A DNA stretch of 21,174 nt from assembly GCA_045532255.1 (NCBI GenBank), contig JAZSFO010000012.1, forward strand, positions 1 to 21,174. The letters are read 5' to 3'. Below the pieces are notes generated by a model. That model searched no databases, was not told where the DNA came from, and worked only from the letters and a program-made list of their open reading frames with translations. Each line of letters starts with the position of its first letter. Within the stretch, counting starts at the first letter, position 1. Made by a program: the position numbers and the translations under genes. This DNA is from RGIG8748 sp045532255 (lineage in GTDB: Bacteria > Bacillota > Clostridia > UMGS1810). Below, in pieces: positions 1 through 6,373 of the stretch.

Positions 1-1311
1 CTTGCCCCAGATGTTGGAGTCATTCACGTTATCTTTAGGGAATTTTGTCTTATTCTTTGCGTATTCTTCAAGGAATTTATCCATAGCTTCTACGGATTGC
101 TCTTGCCCTGCTTCAAGCAAAGTTGTATCGCAAATCAAAAAATCTCTAATTGCTTTGGCATCAAAATTCATATTCATTTTCTTTTTAGCAATTTTAGCAG
201 CCAGAACGATTACTGCAATCTTTTCCGCCATTCTTCCAAACAGCGGTGAAAATTTGATGTTTCGTTCCTCACAATGATTTTTTATGTGTTCGATTACTTT
301 TTCTGTTTCTTTAGATAAACTATTATTAAGACGCTTTTTAGAAAGCTTTGAGAGCTCCTTCGCAAACTTGAACCCTATATGTCCGTAATTTGCCTGTATG
401 TTTTCTAAAATTAAGTCCGCAGTTTCTTTATCTTTGGTGAAATTGTAGTTTTTCACTTCAAACAATCTTACTGCTATACCGCCGTAATTGGACTCTTTGA
501 ATTTTATCTCACCTGTAGAAATGAAAGCCGTGTTAAAATCACTTATGCTTTCATCATCATTAGTCATTCGCTGTTTATCGTTTCCGCTCGTCAGTATGTA
601 TGTGAGTTTTGTGTTATTTGCATCTGACATTGAAAGTTCATCAAGTCCGATAGGTATTCCTTTATTTCCACAAGCTGATTTCATTAGCTTATTATCAGTT
701 GTGTTCCAGCTTTTGATTACTCCGTTTGCTTTCACTTTAGGATTTCCCCACAGCGACCCTGCCAACATCAAGCTTGTAGTTTTACCTGATGTAGAAAGTC
801 CTTCGATGTGAAATATGAATCTTAGGTCTTTTTCCTCAAATAGACTAATCATCGCTGCCGAAAGAGAAACAGCACATACAACTTCAAGTCCTGTATTTGA
901 TGCTATGTAAGCGTTGAAGAAATCTAAGCAATCCTGATATTCTCCTTTACTTGATAAATCAAGATTGCCATTGTAGTACACTCTTTTAATCTTTCCATTC
1001 TTTATTGCTTTTAAGTGTAAAAAATAAAGTTTTCCAGCTATTTCATGCCATCCCACTGTTTTATAGGTGTTTTCAATGGGAAATTGTTCTTCGACTGATA
1101 TTATGTCATATATTGTCGCATTAGCTTCATCTTTTGAAAGAATCGGAAAGCCTTGTTTTGTAAGTTCTGCAAGTCCTTTAACGGTCAGTTTATCTCTGGT
1201 TATAGTCATTTCGACTTTCTTTCCGAGATATGTTGTTTGCAGTACCAACTGCACCTCGTCAGTTTGAACATCTCTTTTGATTTTTACTAAATTGATTTCC
1301 TGATAATCCAT
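1..1311 (-). CDS. DUF927-domain P-loop ATPase (partial, C-terminus off window)
   Basis: The frame is open for 437 codons from an ATG at 1311 to the window edge. An AGGAGG site lies 8 bases upstream of the ATG, which fixes the start. A Walker A motif, GLSTSGKTT, is at residues 171-179 and a Walker B-like IGLDE at 221-225. The surrounding pattern (SLWGNP about 30 residues before DELS, then a conserved NDKQR) is that of DUF927 proteins, helicase/primase-like ATPases common in integrative elements and phages of Firmicutes. The likely role is replication of the excised element. Family members are usually longer, so a C-terminal part is missing here only because of the window. It has its own promoter candidate at 1351-1377, so it need not be co-transcribed with the recombinase. 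Confidence 0.8.
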   Translation of the reverse strand, partial: MDYQEINLVKIKRDVQTDEVQLVLQTTYLGKKVEMTITRDKLTVKGLAELTKQGFPILSKDEANATIYDIISVEEQFPIENTYKTVGWHEIAGKLYFLHLKAIKNGKIKRVYYNGNLDLSSKGEYQDCLDFFNAYIASNTGLEVVCAVSLSAAMISLFEEKDLRFIFHIEGLSTSGKTTSLMLAGSLWGNPKVKANGVIKSWNTTDNKLMKSACGNKGIPIGLDELSMSDANNTKLTYILTSGNDKQRMTNDDESISDFNTAFISTGEIKFKESNYGGIAVRLFEVKNYNFTKDKETADLILENIQANYGHIGFKFAKELSKLSKKRLNNSLSKETEKVIEHIKNHCEERNIKFSPLFGRMAEKIAVIVLAAKIAKKKMNMNFDAKAIRDFLICDTTLLEAGQEQSVEAMDKFLEEYAKNKTKFPKDNVNDSNIWGK

Positions 1312-1350
1312 ATTGGATACCTCCTGTTAATTATTTGAGCAAAAAATTAA

Positions 1351-1377
1351 ATTATATGCCCTTAATAATTTGTTCAA
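1351..1377 (-). promoter_or_regulatory. Promoter candidate for the DUF927 gene
   Basis: On the minus strand TTGAAC (1372-1377) and a perfect TATAAT (1351-1356) are separated by 15 bases; shifting the -35 to TTTGAA gives 16. The spacing is short of the ideal 17. The position, about 40 bases before the start codon, is sensible. Confidence 0.5.
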
Positions 1378-1426
1378 ACCGACTTTAGAATTGTATATCG
1401 ACAGATGACTCTCTCTATGATTTAAG

Positions 1427-1458
1427 CTCTCAAACCCTTGGATGGAAGGGTTTGAGAG
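1427..1458. repeat. Perfect 13-bp inverted repeat, 6-base loop
   Basis: CTCTCAAACCCTT (1427-1439) pairs with AAGGGTTTGAGAG (1446-1458). It lies in the 288-bp gap between the recombinase (ends 1600) and the DUF927 gene (starts 1311). No T-run follows the stem on either strand, so it is not a standard terminator. It could be a regulatory hairpin, an att-related site or a replication structure. Confidence 0.85.
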
Positions 1459-1599
1459 ACTTGTGCCCCTTTTTCAAGAGATTATTTTATCTGTTAATTT
1501 CATTGAAAAGTGGATGAAAAACATCAAAACAGAGGTGAAAGTTCTTGAAATTATGCCTTGAAGTTCAAATTAGCCATCGATGGAAGGCTATCAGAGGTC

Positions 1600-3150
1600 T
1601 CAAACCATTTTTGTTATGGGTTCATTGGCTTCTGTTATTTTTTCTCTTTTTGCATATAGATTCTTACCCTTAATATCAACATCACCGAAAGTTATTTTTA
1701 GTATCACCTCAATATTTTCATCTGTTATTATTATTTTTTCCACAAAGTTTAGTATAGCTTTTCTCAGTTCGTTAAAATTTCGCTCACTCCTTGCTTTTTG
1801 AAAATTGTTTATGAGTAACATTATTTCTTTAGATGTTACTGCAAATGACCTTGGCTGATTGGCTACCAGCAATTTTGCTTTTAGGTTTTCTTCCTGTTCC
1901 TTTAATTCATACAGCCGTTGGGAAAAGTACTCCTTGTATGCTCCCTGTTCAATAGCGGCAATGATGTTATGCTGATTTTTTTGTACCTGTGTTAGTTTGG
2001 CTTCAATTTCATTTGCTGTTTTCATTGATACATCTTCCAAATTCTCTGTATGTTGACGAATAACCTGCATTATTGCATTTACCTTATGAAAAGAAAAAAT
2101 ATTTTTTTGTAATTCATTAAGCACATATTCTTCCAGATACGACATATTGATTTCTTTTAAGTCGCATTTGATTGTTTGAGCTTTTCTGTTGCATCTGAAA
2201 GTTAGCTGACTATCCTTTCTTCGTCTGTTTGCGTGCATGGGAGAGCCACATTTACCACAGAACACAAGTCCTGAAAGCAAATATTTCTGTCTGTTTCTGT
2301 TGGCGGAGGCTTCTCTTTGGTTTTCACTCTGTCTTTTTCTTGCACGATTGAACAGGTCATCAGAAACTATGCGAGGACATCCGTTTTCTATCCGTATTAC
2401 CTCGCTATCATCCTTGTATGCGTGTCTGTTATATGTGCCTTTTGCGGTCTTTCTCGCTGATTTATTGTAGGTGTAGACCCCTCTGTATTTTTCATTCCTG
2501 AGTATCTCAAAAAGGCTGTTTTTACCGAATGAATGACCGACCTTTGTTTTATACCCATTAGCATTTAATGTATTTATGATTGATGTGTACCCTTCACCAT
2601 CTGCGTACATCTCAAATATAATTCTTACTGCTTCTGCTTCGTGTTCGTTTATGACGAGTTTTTTATCCACAATATCAAACCCAAGCGGAGGAATACCCCC
2701 ACAATGCACAGACTTTTTTGCATTTTCCATATTACCCTTCATTATTTCTCTTGCAAGATTTTTGGAATAGTATTCAGCCATTGCTTCAAGCACTGATTCG
2801 AGTATTATGGATTCAGGTGTTCCGTCTAAATTCTCTGTTACACTTACCAGTCGTACATTATTAACTTTTAGCTTCTGCTTATAAATTGCACTGTCATACT
2901 TGCTTCGTGCAAAACGGTCAAGCTTATGTACTATTATTGTGTCAAACATTCCTGTTTCGCTTGCTTTAATCATTTCCTGAAAGCTCGGTCTTTCGGCTGT
3001 TGTTGCTGATTTTGCTCGGTCTATGTATGTTTTGACTATCACAATGTTGTTATGTCTTGCGTAGTCTTGTATTGCACTTATTTGAGCATCTATGCTTTCA
3101 TCACGCTGATTTTCACTTGAAAATCTTGCGTATATTGCCGCTTTTTGCAC
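1600..3150 (-). CDS. Large serine recombinase (site-specific integrase)
   Basis: This 516-aa protein catalyses integration and excision of the element by double-strand breaks with 5'-phosphoserine intermediates. The N-terminal resolvase domain (about 3-145) has the YARFSSENQ motif with the catalytic serine at position 11, the IIVHKLDRFARS helix at 72-83, and the long E-helix near 115-135. A recombinase domain (about 150-275) follows. The zinc ribbon has Cys298, Cys301, Cys320 and Cys329. A coiled-coil-rich segment (about 370-430) fits the family architecture. Length is normal for the family. The start is GTG at 3150, with AAGGAG 9 bases upstream; a nearby ATG is in another frame. It lies directly downstream of the ribbon-helix-helix-like gene. 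Confidence 0.93.
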   Translation of the reverse strand: MQKAAIYARFSSENQRDESIDAQISAIQDYARHNNIVIVKTYIDRAKSATTAERPSFQEMIKASETGMFDTIIVHKLDRFARSKYDSAIYKQKLKVNNVRLVSVTENLDGTPESIILESVLEAMAEYYSKNLAREIMKGNMENAKKSVHCGGIPPLGFDIVDKKLVINEHEAEAVRIIFEMYADGEGYTSIINTLNANGYKTKVGHSFGKNSLFEILRNEKYRGVYTYNKSARKTAKGTYNRHAYKDDSEVIRIENGCPRIVSDDLFNRARKRQSENQREASANRNRQKYLLSGLVFCGKCGSPMHANRRRKDSQLTFRCNRKAQTIKCDLKEINMSYLEEYVLNELQKNIFSFHKVNAIMQVIRQHTENLEDVSMKTANEIEAKLTQVQKNQHNIIAAIEQGAYKEYFSQRLYELKEQEENLKAKLLVANQPRSFAVTSKEIMLLINNFQKARSERNFNELRKAILNFVEKIIITDENIEVILKITFGDVDIKGKNLYAKREKITEANEPITKMV

Positions 3151-3203
3151 TTTTTCATTCTCCTTTCATCTGAAGGAAAAGAGGGGATTCCCAGTGCATC
3201 CCC

Positions 3204-3569
3204 TTATGTTTCCTCTTCACTTTTCTTTGGTTGTGTCTGCTCTTTGAGACTTTTCCCCTGTTTCCCCTCATCTTTTGATGAGGGAGAGAAATCTGACAAA
3301 ATTTCTATTATCCTATGTTCCTTTCCATTTCTGTTTAAGTGTTCAATTATGGCAAGTTCTACAAAATCACCTATTTTCAAATCATTCTCAATGCAAAATT
3401 CATTCATCAGGAATTGAAGTTGTTCCGACATAAAAACAGTCCTTGATGTTTTCCTGCCCTTTATCTTGTATCTGTACTGTTTAGCCTTTTCATCGGCAGA
3501 CAAAAACATTCTCAGTTTATCTTCATTTGATTTTAGAAATTTAAGCATTGCTTCATATTCTGCTGTCAT
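3204..3569 (-). CDS. Ribbon-helix-helix-like small protein
   Basis: 121 aa, with AAAGGAG 9 bases before the ATG. The middle part (about 39-76) reads as a short beta strand (TSRTVFMSEQ) followed by two helices split by a turn at NDLKIGD, the arrangement of MetJ/Arc-type ribbon-helix-helix DNA-binding proteins. The N-terminus is charged and helical. The last 25 residues are Lys/Glu/Ser-rich and probably disordered. It sits just upstream of the recombinase on the same strand, so a role as autoregulator or directionality factor is possible but only inferred. Confidence 0.65.
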   Translation of the reverse strand: MTAEYEAMLKFLKSNEDKLRMFLSADEKAKQYRYKIKGRKTSRTVFMSEQLQFLMNEFCIENDLKIGDFVELAIIEHLNRNGKEHRIIEILSDFSPSSKDEGKQGKSLKEQTQPKKSEEET

Positions 3570-3592
3570 TTTTCTACGCTCCTTTTATTTTC

Positions 3593-3700
3593 CTATCTTC
3601 TTTTAATTCCTTTTGTAGCAAGATACACGCTTACAGCGAGCATTGCCCCTTCACTGATTGCACTAAATATACCTGTTGTTGCTCCAACTAAAAAGCACAT
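3593..3700 (-). CDS. Tiny hydrophobic protein, 35 aa
   Basis: ATG at 3700 preceded by AAGGAG at good spacing; stop TAG at 3593-3595. The product starts MCFLVGATTGIFSAISEGAM and ends in a basic KGIKRR tail, which suggests one short membrane segment with a cytoplasmic positive end. The ribosome site overlaps the 3' end of the preceding 26-aa ORF, so the two are probably translationally coupled. I do not recognise it. It could be a holin-like or toxin-like peptide, but nothing proves that. Confidence 0.5.
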   Translation of the reverse strand: MCFLVGATTGIFSAISEGAMLAVSVYLATKGIKRR

Positions 3701-3703
3701 ATT

Positions 3704-3784
3704 TTAAGCTCCTTTCTTACACAAGCTGTCCACTGACAGCATTATTACTAATGTCAAACAAAAACCTATTAGTTTATATTGCAT
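3704..3784 (-). CDS. Tiny hydrophobic protein, 26 aa
   Basis: ATG at 3784 with AGGAG 7 bases upstream; an in-frame ATG three codons earlier sits too close to the ribosome site. The product (MQYKLIGFCLTLVIMLSVDS, then LCKKGA) is one predicted membrane span or short secreted peptide. Its end contains the ribosome site of the 35-aa ORF. It starts shortly after a terminator hairpin (3807-3842). Function unknown. Confidence 0.45.
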   Translation of the reverse strand: MQYKLIGFCLTLVIMLSVDSLCKKGA

Positions 3785-3806
3785 TTTTATCATCTCCTTT
3801 TAAATA

Positions 3807-3842
3807 GAAAAAGAGCTATGACTTTTAATTCGCCATAGCTCT
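3807..3842 (-). terminator. Rho-independent terminator inside the element's gene run
   Basis: A 9-bp stem, AGAGCTATG (3812-3820) with CATAGCTCT (3834-3842), and a 13-base loop. On the minus strand it is followed by a run of five T. It lies between the 59-aa gene and the tiny ORFs, so transcription from the Mor-side genes would end here or be attenuated before the recombinase. Confidence 0.7.
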
Positions 3843-3859
3843 ATCGTAATTCACAATGA

Positions 3860-4039
3860 TTATTTCATTTTTGCGGCTGACTCTCTCGCTTTCTTTGCGG
3901 TTTCATACAACATTCTTGCATTTGCAAACTCATAACCATACTTTTCTGGGTCGCTCTTTGCTTTTGCCCAATGTCTTGCTGCCATTTTCTCTTTAGTTTC
4001 AGCGACTTTGAGTATTTGTTCTTTAGTTGTTGCTGCCAT
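3860..4039 (-). CDS. Small Ala/Lys-rich helical protein, 59 aa
   Basis: The ATG at 4039 is preferred over a GTG three codons earlier, because the AGGAGGAG ribosome site lies 8-10 bases before this ATG and almost overlaps the GTG. The product begins MAATTKEQILKVAETKEKMA. It is predicted all-helical and rich in Ala, Lys and Glu. It follows the 78-aa gene by about 20 bases, apparently in the same transcript, and is followed by a terminator. No family recognised. Confidence 0.65.
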   Translation of the reverse strand: MAATTKEQILKVAETKEKMAARHWAKAKSDPEKYGYEFANARMLYETAKKARESAAKMK

Positions 4040-4060
4040 TATTTTCACTCCTCCTACAAA

Positions 4061-4297
4061 TTATTTATCGAAAAGCTCTTTCCTGAGTTCGTCTCGATTT
4101 TCCTGTGTGTCGTTAAAGTGTTCCAAGTCACTTTTAGCCTTCATTGCCATTTCCTGTGCTTTCTTTCTCTGTTCTGGCGAAAGAGAACTGTCGTTTGCGT
4201 ATTTTCTTGCTGTATTGTATTGCTGCTGTGCAGATGATTTTGCTCCTGACTCTATAGCACCAAAAATTATCTCCCCAAGTACGCTGAAAAATCCCAT
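4061..4297 (-). CDS. Small hypothetical protein, 78 aa
   Basis: AAGGAGGG lies 7-8 bases before the ATG at 4297. A short hydrophobic N-terminus (MGFFSVLGEIIFGAIESG) is followed by a charged helical region containing SSLSPEQRKKAQEMAMKAKS and an acidic/basic end. The N-terminus may be amphipathic and touch the membrane. It lies 14 bases after the Mor-family gene, in the same apparent operon. No known function. Confidence 0.65.
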   Translation of the reverse strand: MGFFSVLGEIIFGAIESGAKSSAQQQYNTARKYANDSSLSPEQRKKAQEMAMKAKSDLEHFNDTQENRDELRKELFDK

Positions 4298-4311
4298 TAT
4301 GAAATCCCTCC

Positions 4312-4644
4312 TTATTCGACTGAATCCTTTATCAGCCTTCTTAATGTTTTTTCTGAATAACTGTATTTAACAGCTAATTGTTTTAGATTTGTGCCATCAA
4401 ACTCTTCAAGGATTTTTCTTTTAACCAATTCAGGATTCAGAAAACGCATAGGAAAATTAACCTGTGTTCCTTTATATAGCTGATACATTCTCATTGCGAC
4501 ATCTATCCCAAATTCGTCATTTATGTCCTTGTATACAGAATTTAGTAGTTCTATATTTTTTTCATCCAACAGCACCACCTCACAGGAAGATTTTACCATA
4601 ATATTTTTTGCAGAGCAAAAGACATTGTCCACGCATTTGTCCAT
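4312..4644 (-). CDS. Mor-family transcription activator
   Basis: 110 aa from the ATG at 4644; a longer frame extends upstream, but GAGGTG sits just before this ATG. The C-terminal half (about 45-110) matches the Mor/C activator pattern of Mu-like phages and many Firmicute elements: FGIDVAMRMYQLYKGTQVNF, then a helix-turn-helix around GTNLKQLAVKYSYSEKTLRRLIKD. It probably activates element genes. Its start lies 1 base after the stop of the 124-aa gene, and its ribosome site is inside that gene's end, indicating coupled translation. Confidence 0.75.
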   Translation of the reverse strand: MDKCVDNVFCSAKNIMVKSSCEVVLLDEKNIELLNSVYKDINDEFGIDVAMRMYQLYKGTQVNFPMRFLNPELVKRKILEEFDGTNLKQLAVKYSYSEKTLRRLIKDSVE

Positions 4645-4645
4645 T

Positions 4646-5020
4646 TTACACCTCATTTCTATGCTTTTTGTTTGTGAGAAAGACTGTGGGAGTGAGAGAA
4701 TATGGAATGATGATAAGAATAGAAAAATCGCTTGAAACAAGGAATAATGAGGCTGTATGAGTAGGTTCATCTTTCCAAAATATGATGTCGGAATATTCTA
4801 TTGTGATATTACTTACTTCTTCCGAAAAAATTTTTTTGAACTCTGCAAAATCCTGTTTATCTTCTATTACAAGAATGTAACCTCCTAAATCTTTATCAAT
4901 ATTACGATTTTCGCCGTAATGATAGTTGAGAAGTGCGATAGTTTCTTCTATTCTCTGATAGACAGGCGGAGGTAGTCCCCACAATTTTTCACAATCTGCT
5001 TTTGTACCAATTTTTCGCAT
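4646..5020 (-). CDS. Element protein of unknown function, 124 aa
   Basis: The start at ATG 5020 is supported by AAAGGAG 7 bases upstream; an in-frame upstream extension has no such signal. The protein is mixed alpha/beta with a helix at KLWGLPPPVYQRIEETIALL, a strand-like GGYILVIEDKQD and a strand-rich C-terminus ending NKKHRNEV. It is the first gene of the element seen from the tRNA side and is coupled to the Mor-family activator. I cannot place it in a family. Position suggests a regulatory or anti-activator partner, which is inference. Confidence 0.65.
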   Translation of the reverse strand: MRKIGTKADCEKLWGLPPPVYQRIEETIALLNYHYGENRNIDKDLGGYILVIEDKQDFAEFKKIFSEEVSNITIEYSDIIFWKDEPTHTASLFLVSSDFSILIIIPYSLTPTVFLTNKKHRNEV

Positions 5021-5092
5021 AAAAAAACTCCTTTCTAATATTATCAATAAGATAATTTCTGTTTGAAAGGAGGTTTGTTTCAAATTATTCAT

Positions 5093-5110
5093 CTGTGGTT
5101 TAACTGTGGT
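5093..5110. repeat. Direct repeat CTGTGGT at the presumed element border
   Basis: CTGTGGT occurs at 5093-5099 and 5104-5110, separated by TTAA. The reverse complement of 5094-5103 is TTAAACCACA, also found at the asnB break (20553-20562). It may be part of an attachment site or an arm for recombinase binding. Confidence 0.5.
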
Positions 5111-5125
5111 AGTACATTAGGTCAT

Positions 5126-5158
5126 AAAAATATCCCAGAACCTTGATAGTTCTGGGAT
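5126..5158 (-). terminator. Terminator of the tRNA-Ser pair
   Basis: A 10-bp perfect stem, ATCCCAGAAC (5132-5141) with GTTCTGGGAT (5149-5158), 7-base loop, followed on the minus strand by ATTTTT. It lies about 27 bases past the tRNA-Ser(GCU) 3' end. A smaller CCCCA/TGGGG hairpin (5165-5177) lies between them. The terminator is intact, so the insertion left the tRNA unit whole. Confidence 0.85.
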
Positions 5159-5184
5159 TTCTTACCCCAAAGTGGGGATTTTGC

Positions 5185-5275
5185 TGGCGGAGAAGGAGAG
5201 ATTTGAACTCTCGCGCCGGTTGCCCGACCTACACCCTTAGCAGGGGCGCCTCTTCGGCCTCTTGAGTACTTCTCC
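5185..5275 (-). tRNA. tRNA-Ser (GCU)
   Basis: 91 nt including an encoded CCA. The acceptor stem GGAGAAG/CTTCTCC pairs perfectly. The anticodon loop CTGCTAA gives anticodon GCU. The long variable arm is diagnostic of serine. The T-loop GTTCAAATC is normal. It is 58 bases downstream of tRNA-Ser(UGA) and probably co-transcribed with it. Confidence 0.95.
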
Positions 5276-5333
5276 AAGTTCATTCATTGTCCTCCGAACA
5301 GACAATGAAACTCCTAAAATATTAAATTAAAGG

Positions 5334-5420
5334 TGGCGGAGAGGCAGAGATTCGAACTCTGGGTGCTTTCGCATCACTAGTTTTCAAGACTAGCTCCTTA
5401 AACCACTCGGACACCTCTCC
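5334..5420 (-). tRNA. tRNA-Ser (UGA)
   Basis: 87 nt with encoded CCA. The acceptor stem GGAGAGG/CCTCTCC pairs perfectly. The anticodon loop CTTGAAA gives UGA. The long variable arm and GTTCGAATC T-loop are as expected for tRNA-Ser. It is the first gene after a near-perfect promoter. Confidence 0.95.
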
Positions 5421-5433
5421 GTGTGACTTGTAT

Positions 5434-5462
5434 ATTCTACCACATATTTTCACCTTTGTCAA
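5434..5462 (-). promoter_or_regulatory. Housekeeping promoter of the tRNA-Ser pair
   Basis: Minus strand: TTGACA (5457-5462), 17-base spacer, TAGAAT (5434-5439), 13 bases before the mature tRNA 5' end. Near-consensus sigma-A site. The rest of the 250-bp gap up to the lipoprotein gene is AT-rich and shows no gene; a TTGACA at 5504-5509 on the plus strand has no well-spaced -10. Confidence 0.85.
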
Positions 5463-5670
5463 TAAAAAAATGACATTATTTCAAAAAAGTATTTTTCACA
5501 TAGTTGACACAATATTTTTCTTCTTAATTTATAAAAAAACAACAGATATCTCTCGCTGGCGTGCTCAAAATTTTTAGAATACAATTTTGTTAAAACAAAA
5601 AAAATAATGCAACCTTTTTGTAAGTTTAATAGTATTACATACGAAAGAACTTAAAAAGGAGATTTTTATC

Positions 5671-6369
5671 ATGAAAAAAATACTTGCATTTATTCTTATG
5701 CTTGCAATGGTTGTATCCTTTGCTTCCTGCGGAAAAAAGGATACACTAACAAACACAAAGGACGAATTAACCCCCGAGGGCACATCTGAAACAGTTGATG
5801 TTACAGATGATGCCAATACCGAAGAGGAAGAGGATACTCAGGCAGAGCCTGAGACCGTCCCCGAGACAAAGCCTCAGGCAAAGCCCGAGTCAAAACCTGA
5901 AACAAAACCCGAAGCACAGCCTCAGGTAAAGCCTGAAACAAAGCCTGAGAACAGCACTCCTGAGCCTGAACAGCCACAGACACTCGGCGGTGTGCTAAGG
6001 GCTGACTTTTTAAGCAAGGCATCCTCGCACACAAGTGCTCTTTCGCTTGCAGAGGCACTTGTATCTAACAGCTCCATACAGTTTGCAGGGATGGCAACAG
6101 AGGTTACCGAAGGCTATCTTACAGGCTTTAATGATAAGGAAATAAAAGGATTTTCGCAGGGTGCTATGTTTGCTCCCATGATTGGAACAATTCCCTTTGT
6201 CGGATATGTCTTTATCCTTGATAATGAGGCAGATGTAAGCTCATTTACAGCAGAGCTTAAAAAACACGCTAACTTAAGATGGAATCTGTGCACAGAGGCG
6301 GAAGAAATGATTACTGCATCTTCGGGGAATAAGGTCTTCTTTGTAATGTGCCCTAAATCCATGGAGTAA
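5671..6369 (+). CDS. Lipoprotein linked to an O-acetylation operon
   Basis: 232 aa; AAGGAG 9 bases before the ATG. The signal peptide has a lipobox ending FASC, so Cys20 would be lipidated and the protein anchored outside the membrane. Residues about 21-57 are acidic, and 58-103 form a low-complexity linker of Lys-Pro-Glu/Gln-type repeats. The C-terminal domain (about 105-232) is globular, with SLAEALVSNSS near its start and KVFFVMCPKSME at its end. That layout weakly resembles DUF4358 lipoproteins often found beside MBOAT/DHHW genes in clostridia; I am not certain of the family. It ends 4 bases before the MBOAT gene, so it probably acts with it, perhaps as an extracytoplasmic accessory. Confidence 0.8.
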   Translation: MKKILAFILMLAMVVSFASCGKKDTLTNTKDELTPEGTSETVDVTDDANTEEEEDTQAEPETVPETKPQAKPESKPETKPEAQPQVKPETKPENSTPEPEQPQTLGGVLRADFLSKASSHTSALSLAEALVSNSSIQFAGMATEVTEGYLTGFNDKEIKGFSQGAMFAPMIGTIPFVGYVFILDNEADVSSFTAELKKHANLRWNLCTEAEEMITASSGNKVFFVMCPKSME

Positions 6370-6373
6370 TCGT

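Larger units (their letters stand above)
1..5103. mobile_element. Left integrated element (partial), serine-recombinase type
   Basis: A block of minus-strand genes typical of integrative elements or phage satellites: Mor-family activator, ribbon-helix-helix-like protein, large serine recombinase and DUF927 ATPase. It is visibly more AT-rich than the neighbouring chromosome. Its right border is placed between the first element gene (start 5020) and the tRNA terminator (5132-5158). I put it near 5094-5103, where a 10-base sequence also found at the other element border lies. The left end is outside the window. No structural phage genes and no relaxase are seen here. Presence of an element is well supported; the exact border is inference. 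Confidence 0.8.

Noticed and set aside
5185..5275. tRNA-Ser 3' end as the attachment site of the left element
   Set aside because: The tRNA, a trailer hairpin and its terminator are all intact before the element border, and the element encodes a serine rather than a tyrosine recombinase. No duplicated tRNA end is visible.
5850..5970. Possible tandem DNA repeat or CRISPR-like array
   Set aside because: It is the coding sequence of the lipoprotein's Lys-Pro-Glu linker; units vary in length and there are no spacers. No CRISPR array was seen anywhere.
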